From contig NZ_BMVG01000005.1 of the NCBI RefSeq assembly GCF_014650595.1, forward strand, positions 310,001-374,000: a stretch of DNA of 64,000 bases. Reading direction: 5' to 3'. Positions 53,033 through 61,886 of this stretch are shown piece after piece; within the stretch, counting starts at the first letter, position 1; each line of letters opens with the position of its first letter. A program made the translations under genes and the position numbers. Source of the DNA: Streptomyces alanosinicus (GTDB lineage Bacteria > Actinomycetota > Actinomycetes > Streptomycetales > Streptomycetaceae). The notes below the pieces were generated by a model, which saw only the letters and a list, made by a program, of their open reading frames with translations, was not told the origin of the DNA and ran no database searches.

Positions 53033-53265
53033 TTCGGGTCCCCCTTCGAACTGCCGGAAACGTATCCCGCCGGCCCGAACACCCGCACGTCATTATTCGG
53101 CGGGCGAGGGGACGGCAGACCGGTCCGAGCACCCAGCCCCGCGCCGTACCGTCCACACTGCCGGCCGCACCCCCGTGACGGCCGGCAGTGGGGAAAGTGC
53201 CTGGCAAGCGCGAGGCGGCATCACTATGTCTCTCCGAAAGGGCAAATGCAACCTGCTGATTTCCC

Positions 53266-53343
53266 TTCTCATCTCGTGAGAAGTTCAAGATCGAACTTTC
53301 TCGTCGAGTGAGAAAAGGCCTGCCCTTTCTCGCCTCGTGAGAA
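53266..53343. promoter_or_regulatory. Three spaced inverted repeats TTCTC-N7-GAGAA, candidate operators
   Basis: Copies at 53266-53282, 53298-53314 and 53327-53343 share arms TTCTC and GAGAA with 7 bases between; centres are about 32 and 29 bases apart, close to three helical turns. Another palindrome, AAGTTC-N6-GAACTT (53281-53298), links the first two. They lie 100-175 bases before the quinone oxidoreductase gene in an otherwise empty 409-base gap (53033-53441). A dimeric repressor or activator probably binds here. Confidence 0.7.
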
Positions 53344-53441
53344 AGATGCATAAGACAGGTGCCCAGGTCGGAGGGCGTGGCGCCGATGTCCTAGCCTGTC
53401 GTGGGTACACATCCGGACCGCGGCGAGTCGATAGGAGTGCT

Positions 53442-54392
53442 GTGCGCGCCATTGTCATGAGGGAATTCGGCGGGCCTGAGGTCCTGCGGCTGGAGGACGT
53501 TCCCGACCCCGAGCCCGAGCGCGGACAAAACGTGCTGGACGTGCGGCTGGCAGGGGTCAACTACGCAGATGTGCATGTGCGGGGAAATACCTATCTCGCG
53601 CCGGTCGAGTTGCCGTACATCCCCGGCAACGAGGTCGTCGGCACCACGGCGGACGGCAAGCGCGTCGTGGCGCTGACCCGGGGCGGCGGCTATGCGCAGA
53701 AGGTGGCCGTGCACCGCAGGCTGCAATGGGAGGTCCCCGACGAGATCACCGACGAACAGGCCGTGCCGCTGGCCCTGCAGGGAAACAGCGCCTACCACCT
53801 CCTGTTCACGGCCGCCCAGCTCACCAAGGGGCAGACCGTCGTCATCCCCGCCGCGGCCGGCGGTGTAGGAACACTGGCCGTTCAGCTGGCGCACCGGGCG
53901 GGTGCCCGGGTCATCGCCCTCGCCGGCACGGAGGACAAGCGCCGGCTGGCCCTGGAGCTCGGGGCGACCGCTGCCGTCGACTCCGCCGACGAGGACGGTC
54001 TGACGGAGCGGATCCTCGACGCGGCGGGCGGGCCCGTGCACGCCGCCCTGGAGATGACGGGTGGCAGCACGCTGCTGCGGACCCTCGACGCGGTCGGCCC
54101 GCGCGGCAGGCTCGTCGTGTACGGCTTCGCGGGCGGGCAGCTCGCCGACGTCCCCGTGCACACACTGCTGCAGAAGTCCGTGACCGTCGCCGGCTTCTGG
54201 CTGCCGCACCTGTACGCCGACCGGACGCTCCCGCTGGCCGCGTCCATGCGGCAGCTCTTCGACGCCGTCATCAACGGCACACTCAAGATCGTGACCGGGG
54301 GGATCCACCCGCTCTCCGATGCGGCAAAGGTGCATGAGGTGCTCAACAACCGAACGGGTACGGGCAAGTTCAGTCTCGATCCCACCACGTAA
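53442..54392 (+). CDS. Zinc-independent medium-chain dehydrogenase, quinone oxidoreductase family
   Basis: 316 residues. GroES-like N-terminal domain (MREFGGPEVLRLEDV, GVNYADVHVRGN, PYIPGNEVVG) and Rossmann domain with the NADPH motif AAAGGVGTLAVQLA near residue 145. Catalytic zinc ligands are absent, which is normal in the Qor branch. It reduces quinones or activated alkenes. GTG at 53442 has AGGAG four bases upstream. It is preceded by three inverted repeats and followed 89 bases later by an IclR-type gene on the same strand. Confidence 0.88.
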   Translation: MRAIVMREFGGPEVLRLEDVPDPEPERGQNVLDVRLAGVNYADVHVRGNTYLAPVELPYIPGNEVVGTTADGKRVVALTRGGGYAQKVAVHRRLQWEVPDEITDEQAVPLALQGNSAYHLLFTAAQLTKGQTVVIPAAAGGVGTLAVQLAHRAGARVIALAGTEDKRRLALELGATAAVDSADEDGLTERILDAAGGPVHAALEMTGGSTLLRTLDAVGPRGRLVVYGFAGGQLADVPVHTLLQKSVTVAGFWLPHLYADRTLPLAASMRQLFDAVINGTLKIVTGGIHPLSDAAKVHEVLNNRTGTGKFSLDPTT

Positions 54393-54481
54393 TAGTCTTG
54401 TCCCCCTGTACACGGCGCCGGCGCCGTGTACGACCGCGCCCCAGGAGGACGGGCGCGGAGGCGCTGAAGGGGGTACGGCTG

Positions 54482-55285
54482 ATGAGTGGACAGCGTGGAA
54501 CCGGGACCAGCTACGCCGACCGCTTCATGCGGGTGCAACAGGCGTTCGTCACGCTGGGCCCCGGCGCCCACCGGTTGTCCGAGATCGCCAAGACCGCCGA
54601 TCTCGACGACTCCACCACCGGCCGCATGCTCACCGCCGGCACCTACAACAACACCTTCGTCCGTATCGACCGGGGCCTGTACCAGCTCGGCAGCACGGTC
54701 GGTGACCTCGGGCTGCACGCGCTCTCCGAGGACAACCTCTCCGGCCGCGAGGCCACGGAGGTCCTGCAGGGCCTGCGCGCCGCGACCGACAACGGTCTGG
54801 TCTTCCTGTACATGAGGGCTCCGTTCGGTATCGCGGGCCGGCAGTGTCTCGACATGGCGGTGGGGGATTCCGATCTCGTCGAGCTGGGCATGACGCCGCG
54901 CGATGTCCTCTCGGTCACCCGGTCGCTGCGCACCGGCGCCTCGGGCCGGACGATCCTCGCCTATCTGCCCGAACAGGTGCAGCAGCGGGTGGCCGCCGAC
55001 CCGGTCCCGGAGGAAGCCGGTCCCGGCGTGATCCGGGACGGTGACGAACTGCTCGCCTCCCTCGCCGACATCCGCGACCAGGGCTACGCCCTCGGGTACC
55101 AGGAGTGCATGGCGAAGTGGAACTCCGTCGCCGCCCCGGTCATCTGGGACGGCTCGATCTGGGGCGCGGTCCTGCTGCTCAAGCCCATGGACGTCATGCC
55201 GGAGGCTCCCCTGCGCTACATCTACGCCACCATCACGGCGGCCGCCGCGCTCAGCGGCCTCGGCGGGGCCTGGCAGACGGACTGA
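54482..55285 (+). CDS. IclR-family transcriptional regulator
   Basis: 267 residues: N-terminal winged HTH (RFMRVQQAFVTLGPGAHRLSEIAKTADLDD in two parts) and an IclR-type effector domain (about 95-260) with ASGRTILAYLPEQVQ and APVIWDGSIWGAVLLL. The HTH is somewhat diverged. ATG at 54482. It is a candidate for the protein that binds the repeats upstream of the oxidoreductase gene, and stands in the same direction. A strong hairpin follows. Confidence 0.8.
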   Translation: MSGQRGTGTSYADRFMRVQQAFVTLGPGAHRLSEIAKTADLDDSTTGRMLTAGTYNNTFVRIDRGLYQLGSTVGDLGLHALSEDNLSGREATEVLQGLRAATDNGLVFLYMRAPFGIAGRQCLDMAVGDSDLVELGMTPRDVLSVTRSLRTGASGRTILAYLPEQVQQRVAADPVPEEAGPGVIRDGDELLASLADIRDQGYALGYQECMAKWNSVAAPVIWDGSIWGAVLLLKPMDVMPEAPLRYIYATITAAAALSGLGGAWQTD

Positions 55286-55340
55286 TCATCCACCGCCCGG
55301 TGCGTGGGGCGGCCAACGTGTCGTGACGGCTGTCGGATCG

Positions 55341-55381
55341 GGGCGGCCGGGCAGTCACCGCTCGGTGCTGCCCGGCCGCCC
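55341..55381. terminator. Bidirectional terminator between convergent genes
   Basis: GGGCGGCCGGGCAG (55341-55354) pairs with CTGCCCGGCCGCCC (55368-55381), a perfect 14-base stem; the loop itself contains a CACCG/CGGTG stem. It lies between the IclR stop (55285) and the MFS stop (55410) and can serve both strands. Confidence 0.85.
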
Positions 55382-55409
55382 GGTGCGCCGGTGCCGGTGT
55401 GGCTGGGGC

Positions 55410-57122
55410 TCAGTGCCCGGCGGCCTCCTCTGGGCGGGCGTGGCGCGGCAGGAGGAAGGCGAGCAGGAAGGTCAGGGCGAGCATGCCGTCCACGATCCAG
55501 AGCATCGTCTTCATCACGGAGCCGAAGCCACCCCGGAAGGCCGATGACGCGGTGGACTGCAGCGCGGCGGGTATCCGCTCGCCGGCCTGAGGCGAGGTCA
55601 CGGCGGACCGGGTGTCCTTCTCCAGACGGGCGCAGGACGCGGGGGTCGCGGCGGGGTCCTTGGCGACGGCGCGGTCCGAGGCGCAGGTGCGCAGGTCCGC
55701 CACGATGTGTTCCCGGGCGGCCGGCGCGACATGCGCGGCGGCCAGCTGCCCGCGCAGACCGTCCGCGCGGTGGTCGACGGCGGTGGCGATCCCGCCGCCG
55801 AGCAGACCGAAGAACACGGTGCCGAGGAGCGCCACCCCGAACGCGCCGCCGAGCTGCTGAACGGCGGTCATCGTGCCGGACGCCGAGCCCGTCTCGTGCT
55901 GTTCGACGCTGGCCAGCACGATGTCGAAGAACGGCGCCATGAGCAGGCCCATTCCGATGCCCGAGACGAGCAGGGACGGCACCAGCTGCCAGGGGCCGAC
56001 GCCGCTGCCCGCGAGATCGAGGGTCAGCCACACGCCGAACACGCCGAGCGCCATGACGAGGGCGCCCGCCTGCAGCACGGCCCGGCCGAACCGGGCGACT
56101 CCCTGAGCGACGCCGAAGCCGACGATCATGCCGCCCGACCAGGGCACCATCACCAGGCCGGCCTTGAGCGGTGAGTAGCCGAGGCCGATCTGGGTGTAGA
56201 GATTGAAGACCAGCATGAAGCCCTGCATGGTCGAGAAGAAGACCAGTCCGAGCGTCATGCCGCCGCTGAACCCGCGCTTGCGGAAGAGGCTCGGGACGAC
56301 CAGCGGGTCCAGGCCGGCCTTGCTGCGGCGCGACTCGTACGTGCCGAAGACCGCGAAGACGGCCGCCGAGGCGCCCATCATCACGAACGTCCACACGGGC
56401 CAGTCGTACTCCCGGCCCTGGACGAGCGGGAAGATGATGAGCAGCGCGGCCAGGGAGACCAGGACCATGCCGGGGATGTCCAGGCGCGGCCTGCTGCCGG
56501 TCCGGCCCCTCGGCAGATAGCGCAGGGCACCGAGGAAGGCCGCGGCACCCAGCGGCAGATTGATCAGGAAGATCATCCGCCAGCCGGTGCCGAAGTAGTC
56601 GGCGTCCACGAGCCAGCCCGCCAGGATCGGCCCGCACACCGCGGACAGCCCCATGACCGGACCGAACATGCCGAAGGCCTTCTGGGACTCCTTCGGCGGG
56701 AACATCTCCTTGATCATGCCGAGGCCCTGCGGCAGCATCACCGCGCCGAACAGTCCCTGGACGACACGTGCCCCGATCAGCATCTCGGGCGACACGGACA
56801 GCGCGCACAGCAGCGAACCCAGGGTGAAGCCGGCGGCCCCGACCAGGAACATCCGGCGGCGCCCGTGGATGTCTCCGAGCCGCCCGCCGGTGACGAGTCC
56901 GACGGCCATCGACAGGGTGTACGCGGCGGCGAGCCACTGCAGGGTGGAGGCGCCGCCGCCGAGGTCGGCCCGCATGGAGGGGCCGGCGATGTTCGTGACG
57001 ACGGCATCGAGGAGATCCATCACCTCGGCCGCCAGGATCACGAAGAGCGCAGCCCAGCGCCACCGGTACGGCGCTGGCGAGTCGGTGGGCGCCTCGACGG
57101 ACGCGACACCGGTGGTGGACAT
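55410..57122 (-). CDS. MFS drug-efflux transporter, EmrB/QacA type
   Basis: 570 residues, 14 membrane helices with an extracytoplasmic loop of about 90 residues before the last helix that has two Cys (LRTCASD, PASCARL). Motifs: VTNIAGPSMRADL after helix 1, GGRLGDIHGRRRM, ARVVQGLFGAVMLPQGLGM and FGPVMGLSAVCGPILAGWL. Exports drugs or hydrophobic metabolites with H+. ATG at 57122. Divergent from a TetR gene and separated from it by 250 bases with several GAAC..GTTC palindromes, so it is the probable target of that repressor. Confidence 0.92.
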   Translation of the reverse strand: MSTTGVASVEAPTDSPAPYRWRWAALFVILAAEVMDLLDAVVTNIAGPSMRADLGGGASTLQWLAAAYTLSMAVGLVTGGRLGDIHGRRRMFLVGAAGFTLGSLLCALSVSPEMLIGARVVQGLFGAVMLPQGLGMIKEMFPPKESQKAFGMFGPVMGLSAVCGPILAGWLVDADYFGTGWRMIFLINLPLGAAAFLGALRYLPRGRTGSRPRLDIPGMVLVSLAALLIIFPLVQGREYDWPVWTFVMMGASAAVFAVFGTYESRRSKAGLDPLVVPSLFRKRGFSGGMTLGLVFFSTMQGFMLVFNLYTQIGLGYSPLKAGLVMVPWSGGMIVGFGVAQGVARFGRAVLQAGALVMALGVFGVWLTLDLAGSGVGPWQLVPSLLVSGIGMGLLMAPFFDIVLASVEQHETGSASGTMTAVQQLGGAFGVALLGTVFFGLLGGGIATAVDHRADGLRGQLAAAHVAPAAREHIVADLRTCASDRAVAKDPAATPASCARLEKDTRSAVTSPQAGERIPAALQSTASSAFRGGFGSVMKTMLWIVDGMLALTFLLAFLLPRHARPEEAAGH

Positions 57123-57187
57123 CGGAACTCCTCGGAAGAGGGCCGCGCGGCGGTGGTGCCGCGAGCGCGGTGGGCTGGACGGGACAG

Positions 57188-57240
57188 GTGAACGCTGTTC
57201 ACTATAGCCGAACAGTGCTCACCGGGAGAACGGTGTTCAT
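57188..57240. promoter_or_regulatory. Cluster of GAAC-N3-GTTC operator-like sites near the MFS gene
   Basis: GTGAACGCTGTTCAC (57188-57202) is a perfect palindrome; GAACAGTGCTC (57210-57220) and GAGAACGGTGTTCAT (57226-57240) are weaker copies. They cover the region just upstream of the MFS start at 57122 and share the pattern of the site before the TetR gene, as expected for a TetR-family repressor of an efflux pump. Confidence 0.75.
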
Positions 57241-57336
57241 TAAGATATAGCGCAAAGCTCGACGCCGGACAAGATATATCGCGTTCGGAGTCCGGGTGGG
57301 TGCTGCCCGCCGGTGGAAGGTGACGGCGGACACCTC

Positions 57337-57353
57337 GGAGAACACTGTTCTCC
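57337..57353. promoter_or_regulatory. TetR operator-like palindrome before the TetR gene
   Basis: GGAGAACACTGTTCTCC is a perfect 17-base palindrome ending 19 bases before the TetR start at 57373. It carries the same GAAC..GTTC arms as the cluster at 57188-57240. It probably mediates autorepression. Confidence 0.8.
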
Positions 57354-57372
57354 CGCCGCCTAGACTGTGGTC

Positions 57373-58185
57373 ATGACCGACGCGGCCGCCGGCGCCCCCG
57401 AACCCCCTCCGCCGTCCCCCTGGGATCGCGAGCGTCCCGCGCGCGCCCACGTCGTTCCCGCGCGTACACCGCTGTCCCGGCAACGGGTCGTCGAGGCCGC
57501 CTTCGCCGTGCTGGACCGTCAGGGCCTCGACGGACTGTCGATGCGTCAGGTGGCCGCCGAACTGGGGGTCGCGGTCTCCGCCCTGTACGCCCATGTCCGT
57601 TCCAAGGACGACCTCTTGGAGCTGATGTACACCCGGCTCTTCGACGGCTTCGAGGTGCCCGCGCCCGATCCGGAACGATGGCGGCAGCAGGTGCGGGACT
57701 ACGCCCGCGCCGGCCGGCGCCGGCTGCTCTCGCACCGTGACATGGCCCGGATCTCCATGGCCCATGTCCCCTTCACCGCCGAACTGCTGCCGCACGTCGA
57801 GGCGTTGCTGGCCGTCTTCCGCACCGCCGGGCTGCCCGACCGGATCGCGGCGGAGGCCGGTGACCTCATCTCCACCTATATCGACGGCTTCGTCCTGGAG
57901 GAGGGGATGTGGCAGGACCGGGCCGCCGGGCACGGCGGTGACGGTTCCTCACTGGCCCGGCCCGACTGGCGGGAGATGGCCGACGAGATGAAGAACTACT
58001 TCGCCTCTCTCCCCGTGGAGGACTTCCCGCATCTGCGCGCACTGGCCGGGCTGATGGTGTCGGACTCCTCCGACGAGCGCTTCGACGTGGGCATTGAGAT
58101 CATCCTGCGCGGCCTCGCCAGCTATCTCCCGGACCCGCCGGCCGCCGCGCCCGCGGAGGGCGGCCGGGCCGCGAACGCCACCTGA
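57373..58185 (+). CDS. TetR-family repressor
   Basis: 270 residues: HTH at about 35-85 (RQRVVEAAFAVLDRQGLDGL, VAAELGVAVSALYAHVRSKD) and an all-helical ligand domain with a TetR_C-like arrangement. The first 35 residues are Pro-rich and unusual in length. ATG at 57373, shortly after a perfect palindrome. Divergent from the MFS pump gene, hence most likely its repressor, released by the pump's substrate. Confidence 0.9.
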   Translation: MTDAAAGAPEPPPPSPWDRERPARAHVVPARTPLSRQRVVEAAFAVLDRQGLDGLSMRQVAAELGVAVSALYAHVRSKDDLLELMYTRLFDGFEVPAPDPERWRQQVRDYARAGRRRLLSHRDMARISMAHVPFTAELLPHVEALLAVFRTAGLPDRIAAEAGDLISTYIDGFVLEEGMWQDRAAGHGGDGSSLARPDWREMADEMKNYFASLPVEDFPHLRALAGLMVSDSSDERFDVGIEIILRGLASYLPDPPAAAPAEGGRAANAT

Positions 58186-58692
58186 TCAGTCCGCCGGTGT
58201 CCCCTCGGCCGGTTCGCCGAGGTGTTCGGCGAGTTGGAACAGGGCGGGCAGCGCGTCGGTGATGGCCGTCCTGGCGCTGTCGTCGAGTGCCGCCAGCGCG
58301 GCGTCGATACGGCGTTCATGGGCGGTGGTCCAGGAGGCGAGCTTCTCGCGGCCGGCGTCGGTGAGGGTGACGACGGAGGCGCGGCGGTCGGCGGAGTCCA
58401 CGTCACGTGCCACGAGCCCCGAGGCGATCATCTGGCCGATCAGTCCGCTGACCGTGCTCGGCGCCAGCCGCCGGCGCGCGGCGAGGTCGCTGATCCGCGC
58501 GGGGGAGTGCTCGCCGAGCACCTGGAGCAGCTCGACCTGTGCCATGGGCAGGGTCTCCCACGGGTAGTCGGTGCGGATCGAGGAGCGCAGCGCGCGGCGC
58601 AGCCGGGTCACGGCCTCGGTGAGCTGACGAGCCTCGGGCGCCTGGGGGGCGGAGCCGGGCGCGGAGACGTCGGAGCGGGGCTGCGCGGACAT
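58186..58692 (-). CDS. MarR-family regulator
   Basis: 168 residues: winged HTH (SDLAARRRLAPSTVSGLIGQ, then ARDVDSADRRASVVTLTDAG) with the conserved wing Asp-Arg pair. A further 26 codons without a good start lie upstream in frame; ATG at 58692 fits the family. Faces the TetR gene tail to tail with the stops adjacent. Target not evident; the MBL-rhodanese gene is divergent 191 bases away but carries CsoR-type boxes instead. Confidence 0.88.
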   Translation of the reverse strand: MSAQPRSDVSAPGSAPQAPEARQLTEAVTRLRRALRSSIRTDYPWETLPMAQVELLQVLGEHSPARISDLAARRRLAPSTVSGLIGQMIASGLVARDVDSADRRASVVTLTDAGREKLASWTTAHERRIDAALAALDDSARTAITDALPALFQLAEHLGEPAEGTPAD

Positions 58693-58813
58693 GCGGCAAG
58701 GGTAGCCGGACCGCGCCGGGACGCGGGCCCGGCGTCCAGGCCCGGACGCCCGTCCGCCGCGCCTTGTCATGGGCTCGCGAGCCGTCCCATGGCGCTTTCC
58801 CTGCTCCCGAAAA

Positions 58814-58827
58814 TACCCCCCGGGGTA
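58814..58827. promoter_or_regulatory. CstR/CsoR-type operator box 1
   Basis: TACCCCCCGGGGTA, a 14-base site with TACCCC and GGGGTA arms, the consensus of CsoR-family repressors. It lies 57 bases before the MBL-rhodanese start and 34 bases from box 2. Confidence 0.8.
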
Positions 58828-58847
58828 CTCGTGCTACCGTCGATGTA

Positions 58848-58861
58848 TACCCCCGGGGGTA
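58848..58861. promoter_or_regulatory. CstR/CsoR-type operator box 2
   Basis: TACCCCCGGGGGTA is a perfect 14-base palindrome immediately upstream of the ribosome site AAAGGAG of the MBL-rhodanese gene. Binding here would block transcription of the detoxification operon. Confidence 0.85.
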
Positions 58862-58883
58862 ATTTCCGTGAAAGGAGTACCTC

Positions 58884-60248
58884 GTGTTCTTCGTCGACAC
58901 GATCGAGACGGCCGGGCTCGGCAACCGCAGCTACCTGGCAGGCGGCGAGCGGGCAGCCGTCGTGGTCGACCCGCCCCGCGACATCGACCGAGTGATCGCG
59001 GCGGCCGTGCGGCGCGGGGTGCGGATATCCCACGTCGTCGAGACACATGTCCACAACGACTACGTCACCGGCGGCCTGGAACTGGCCCGCGTCACCGGCG
59101 CCGCATACCTCGTCCCCGCCGGGGCCGCGGTCTCGTACGCCCGCGTGCCGGTGCGGGACGGGGACCGCCACGAGATCGACCCCGCCGCCGGCCTGGTACT
59201 GCGCGCGCTGGCGACGCCCGGCCACACCCCGCACCACACCTCCTACGCGCTCGACGAGCACGGAACGGCCGTCGCCGTGTTCACCGGCGGCTCCCTGCTC
59301 ATCGGCACCGTCGGCCGCCCCGACCTGGTCGAACCGCGGCTGACGGAGCCGCTGGCGCGGGCCCAGCACGCCTCCGCGCACCGGCTGGCCGCCGAGCTGC
59401 CGGACACCACGGCGGTGCTGCCCACGCACGGCTTCGGCAGCTTCTGCTCCGCCGGCCGGACGGCCGGCGAATCCACCACGATCGGCGCGGAGAAGACCTC
59501 CAACGAGGCCTTCACGCGGGACGTGGACACCTTCGTCGCCGACCTGCTGGCCGGCCTGGACGACGTACCGGCGTACTACGCCCACATGGGCCCGGCCAAC
59601 ACCGCCGGACCCGCGCCCGTCGACCTGACCCCGCCGGCCCTCGCCGACGCCGACGAGATCGCCGTCCGGCTCGCCGCCGGAGAGTGGGTCGTCGACCTGC
59701 GCCACCGGCTCGCCTTCGCCGACGGCCATGTCGCGGGCTCGGTCAACATCGAGGCCGAGGGGCAGCTCGCCACCTATCTGGCCTGGCTGGTTCCGTGGGG
59801 CAGGCCGGTGACCCTGCTCGCCGACTCCGCCGAGCAACTCGCCGCCGCGCAACGAGAGTTGGTCCGGGTCGGCATCGACCGCCCGGCCGCCGCGGCCACC
59901 GGGGAACCGTCCGGCTGGGCACGTGAGGGCGAGGCCCTCGCCTCCTTCCCGCAGGCCACGTTCAGCGACCTCGCGGAGCGGTCCGGGGACGGCGTCGTCG
60001 TACTGGACGTCCGCCGGGACGCGGAGCGGGCGACCGGCTTCATCGAGGGCTCGGTCCACCTCCCCGTGCACACCCTGCACCGCCGCCTGCACGAGGTCCC
60101 CGAGGGCGAGGTGTGGGTCCACTGCGCCGGCGGCATGCGCGCGGCCATCGCCGCCTCCCTGCTCGACGCGGCGGGCCGGCGGGTCGTGGCCGTGGACGAC
60201 GCGTTCGACGCGGCCGAGAAGGCCGGGCTCACCGTCCGCGCGCGCTGA
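58884..60248 (+). CDS. Metallo-beta-lactamase-fold/rhodanese protein (persulfide dioxygenase-sulfurtransferase, CstB-like)
   Basis: 454 residues. The N-terminal 210 residues are a metallo-beta-lactamase domain with THVHNDYVTGG and the PGHTPHH metal-site motifs, of the persulfide dioxygenase (ETHE1) type. Two rhodanese domains follow: the first (about 255-330) has no active-site Cys, the second (about 365-450) has it in VHCAGGMRA. CstB proteins of this plan oxidise low-molecular-weight persulfides and make thiosulfate. GTG at 58884 with AAAGGAG. First gene of an operon with a rhodanese and a TSUP exporter, behind two CstR-type boxes. Confidence 0.9.
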   Translation: MFFVDTIETAGLGNRSYLAGGERAAVVVDPPRDIDRVIAAAVRRGVRISHVVETHVHNDYVTGGLELARVTGAAYLVPAGAAVSYARVPVRDGDRHEIDPAAGLVLRALATPGHTPHHTSYALDEHGTAVAVFTGGSLLIGTVGRPDLVEPRLTEPLARAQHASAHRLAAELPDTTAVLPTHGFGSFCSAGRTAGESTTIGAEKTSNEAFTRDVDTFVADLLAGLDDVPAYYAHMGPANTAGPAPVDLTPPALADADEIAVRLAAGEWVVDLRHRLAFADGHVAGSVNIEAEGQLATYLAWLVPWGRPVTLLADSAEQLAAAQRELVRVGIDRPAAAATGEPSGWAREGEALASFPQATFSDLAERSGDGVVVLDVRRDAERATGFIEGSVHLPVHTLHRRLHEVPEGEVWVHCAGGMRAAIAASLLDAAGRRVVAVDDAFDAAEKAGLTVRAR

Positions 60249-60302
60249 CGACGGCCGCCACAGATCATCGCACCGAGAAGACGAACAGGAGCGAGAACCA
60301 CG

Positions 60303-60719
60303 ATGAGTCCCTTCGGACCCGGCCGGAGCGCCCCGGCACGGGTGAACGCGCTGGAGGCCGCCGCCGACACCGGGCACGGTCACACCTCCGGCACCACCTG
60401 CGGCACCACTTCCGCAACCGCCGCCGGAACCTCCGTACTGCTCGACGTACGCGAAGCCGACGAGTGGCATGCCGGGCATGCCCCCGGCGCCGTCCATCTG
60501 CCCCTCGGCGCGCTGTTCTCCGGTGCCGCGTTGCCCCATTCGGCGCAGGCGCTGCCCGTCGTCGTGATCTGCCGGTCGGGCAACCGGTCCCGGCAGGCCG
60601 CCGAACTGCTGTGTGCCCGGGGCGTCGAGGCCGTCGACGTGGTGGGCGGCATGCGGGCCTGGGCGGAGGCGGGGCTGCCGGTCGTGGACGCGCGGGGCGG
60701 GAACGGGACCGTCGCGTGA
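60303..60719 (+). CDS. Single-domain rhodanese (sulfurtransferase)
   Basis: 138 residues. The rhodanese core begins near residue 42 (SVLLDVREADEWHAGHAPGA) and the active-site loop is CRSGNR with the persulfide-forming Cys. A Thr/Gly-rich N-terminal stretch of 40 residues precedes it. ATG at 60303. Its stop overlaps the exporter start (GTGA). Probably transfers sulfane sulfur within the detoxification pathway. Confidence 0.9.
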   Translation: MSPFGPGRSAPARVNALEAAADTGHGHTSGTTCGTTSATAAGTSVLLDVREADEWHAGHAPGAVHLPLGALFSGAALPHSAQALPVVVICRSGNRSRQAAELLCARGVEAVDVVGGMRAWAEAGLPVVDARGGNGTVA

Positions 60720-61462
60720 GCGCGGTCATACTCGCGCTGATCGCCGGCGCCGTCATAGGCCTGGCGCTCGGCGCCCTCGGCGGCGGTGGCAGCGTCCTGG
60801 CCGTCCCCGCCCTGATCTATCTGCTCGGGTTCACCCCGGTCGCGGCCACCACGGCCAGCCTCGTCATCGTCAGCGTCACCTCCGCGACGGCCCTGTCCGC
60901 ACATGCCCGCGACGGGCATGTCCGCTGGCGTACGGGGCTGCTGTTCGCGGCGGCGGGGATCGGCCCCGCGATGCTGGGCGGCGCGCTCGCCGGACGTCTG
61001 CCGGCGGCCGTGCTGACCCTGACCTTCGCCCTGGTCGCGGCGGTCGCCGCGCTCCGCATGCTCAGGCCCGGGCCCGCCGCCGAGAACACCGCCCCGGTAC
61101 GGCCGGGCCGGGCGGCGGCCGCCGGTGCCGGACTGGGCGCGGTCACCGGCGTCCTCGGGGTGGGCGGCGGCTTCCTCGCGGTGCCCGCGCTGGTCAATGT
61201 CCTCGGGATGCGGATGCGGGCGGCCGTGGGCACCAGCCTGCTCGTCATCACGGTCAACTCGCTGGCCGCGCTGGCGATGCGCGCCGGTACGGCCGAAGGG
61301 CTGGACTGGGCGGTCATCGCACCGTTCGCCGGGGCGGCGGTCCTGGGTGCCTGGGACGGCAAGCGGCTCTCGGCGAGGCTGCCGGGCGGGGTCCTCCAGC
61401 GGGTCTTCGCCTTCGTCCTGCTGGCAGTGGCCGGCGTCATGCTGCTGGACGCGGTGGTGTGA
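60716..61462 (+). CDS. TSUP-family sulfite/organosulfonate exporter (TauE/SafE type)
   Basis: 248 residues with about eight membrane helices in two related halves: GLALGALGGGGSVLAVPALIY in the first and VTGVLGVGGGFLAVPALVN in the second, the repeated signature of TauE/SafE transporters. In cst operons such a protein removes sulfite or thiosulfate-type products. GTG at 60716 overlaps the rhodanese stop. Last gene of this operon. Confidence 0.9.
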   Translation: MSAVILALIAGAVIGLALGALGGGGSVLAVPALIYLLGFTPVAATTASLVIVSVTSATALSAHARDGHVRWRTGLLFAAAGIGPAMLGGALAGRLPAAVLTLTFALVAAVAALRMLRPGPAAENTAPVRPGRAAAAGAGLGAVTGVLGVGGGFLAVPALVNVLGMRMRAAVGTSLLVITVNSLAALAMRAGTAEGLDWAVIAPFAGAAVLGAWDGKRLSARLPGGVLQRVFAFVLLAVAGVMLLDAVV

Positions 61463-61516
61463 TGACCGCCGCCCACCGGCAAACCGGGCTTCCTTACGCC
61501 GGCAAAACGGGCTTTC

Positions 61517-61813
<297 letters not shown>

Positions 61814-61822
61814 TCAAGAAAA

Positions 61823-61836
61823 TACCCCTAGGGGTA
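61823..61836. promoter_or_regulatory. CstR/CsoR-type operator box 3
   Basis: TACCCCTAGGGGTA is a perfect 14-base palindrome in the 76-base gap between the CstR-like gene and the divergent rhodanese-DUF2892 gene. It can control both. Confidence 0.88.
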
Positions 61837-61886
61837 CTGTACGTCCCGGTTAGGGACGGCGGCGACCATCAAGGATCATCTCTGCC

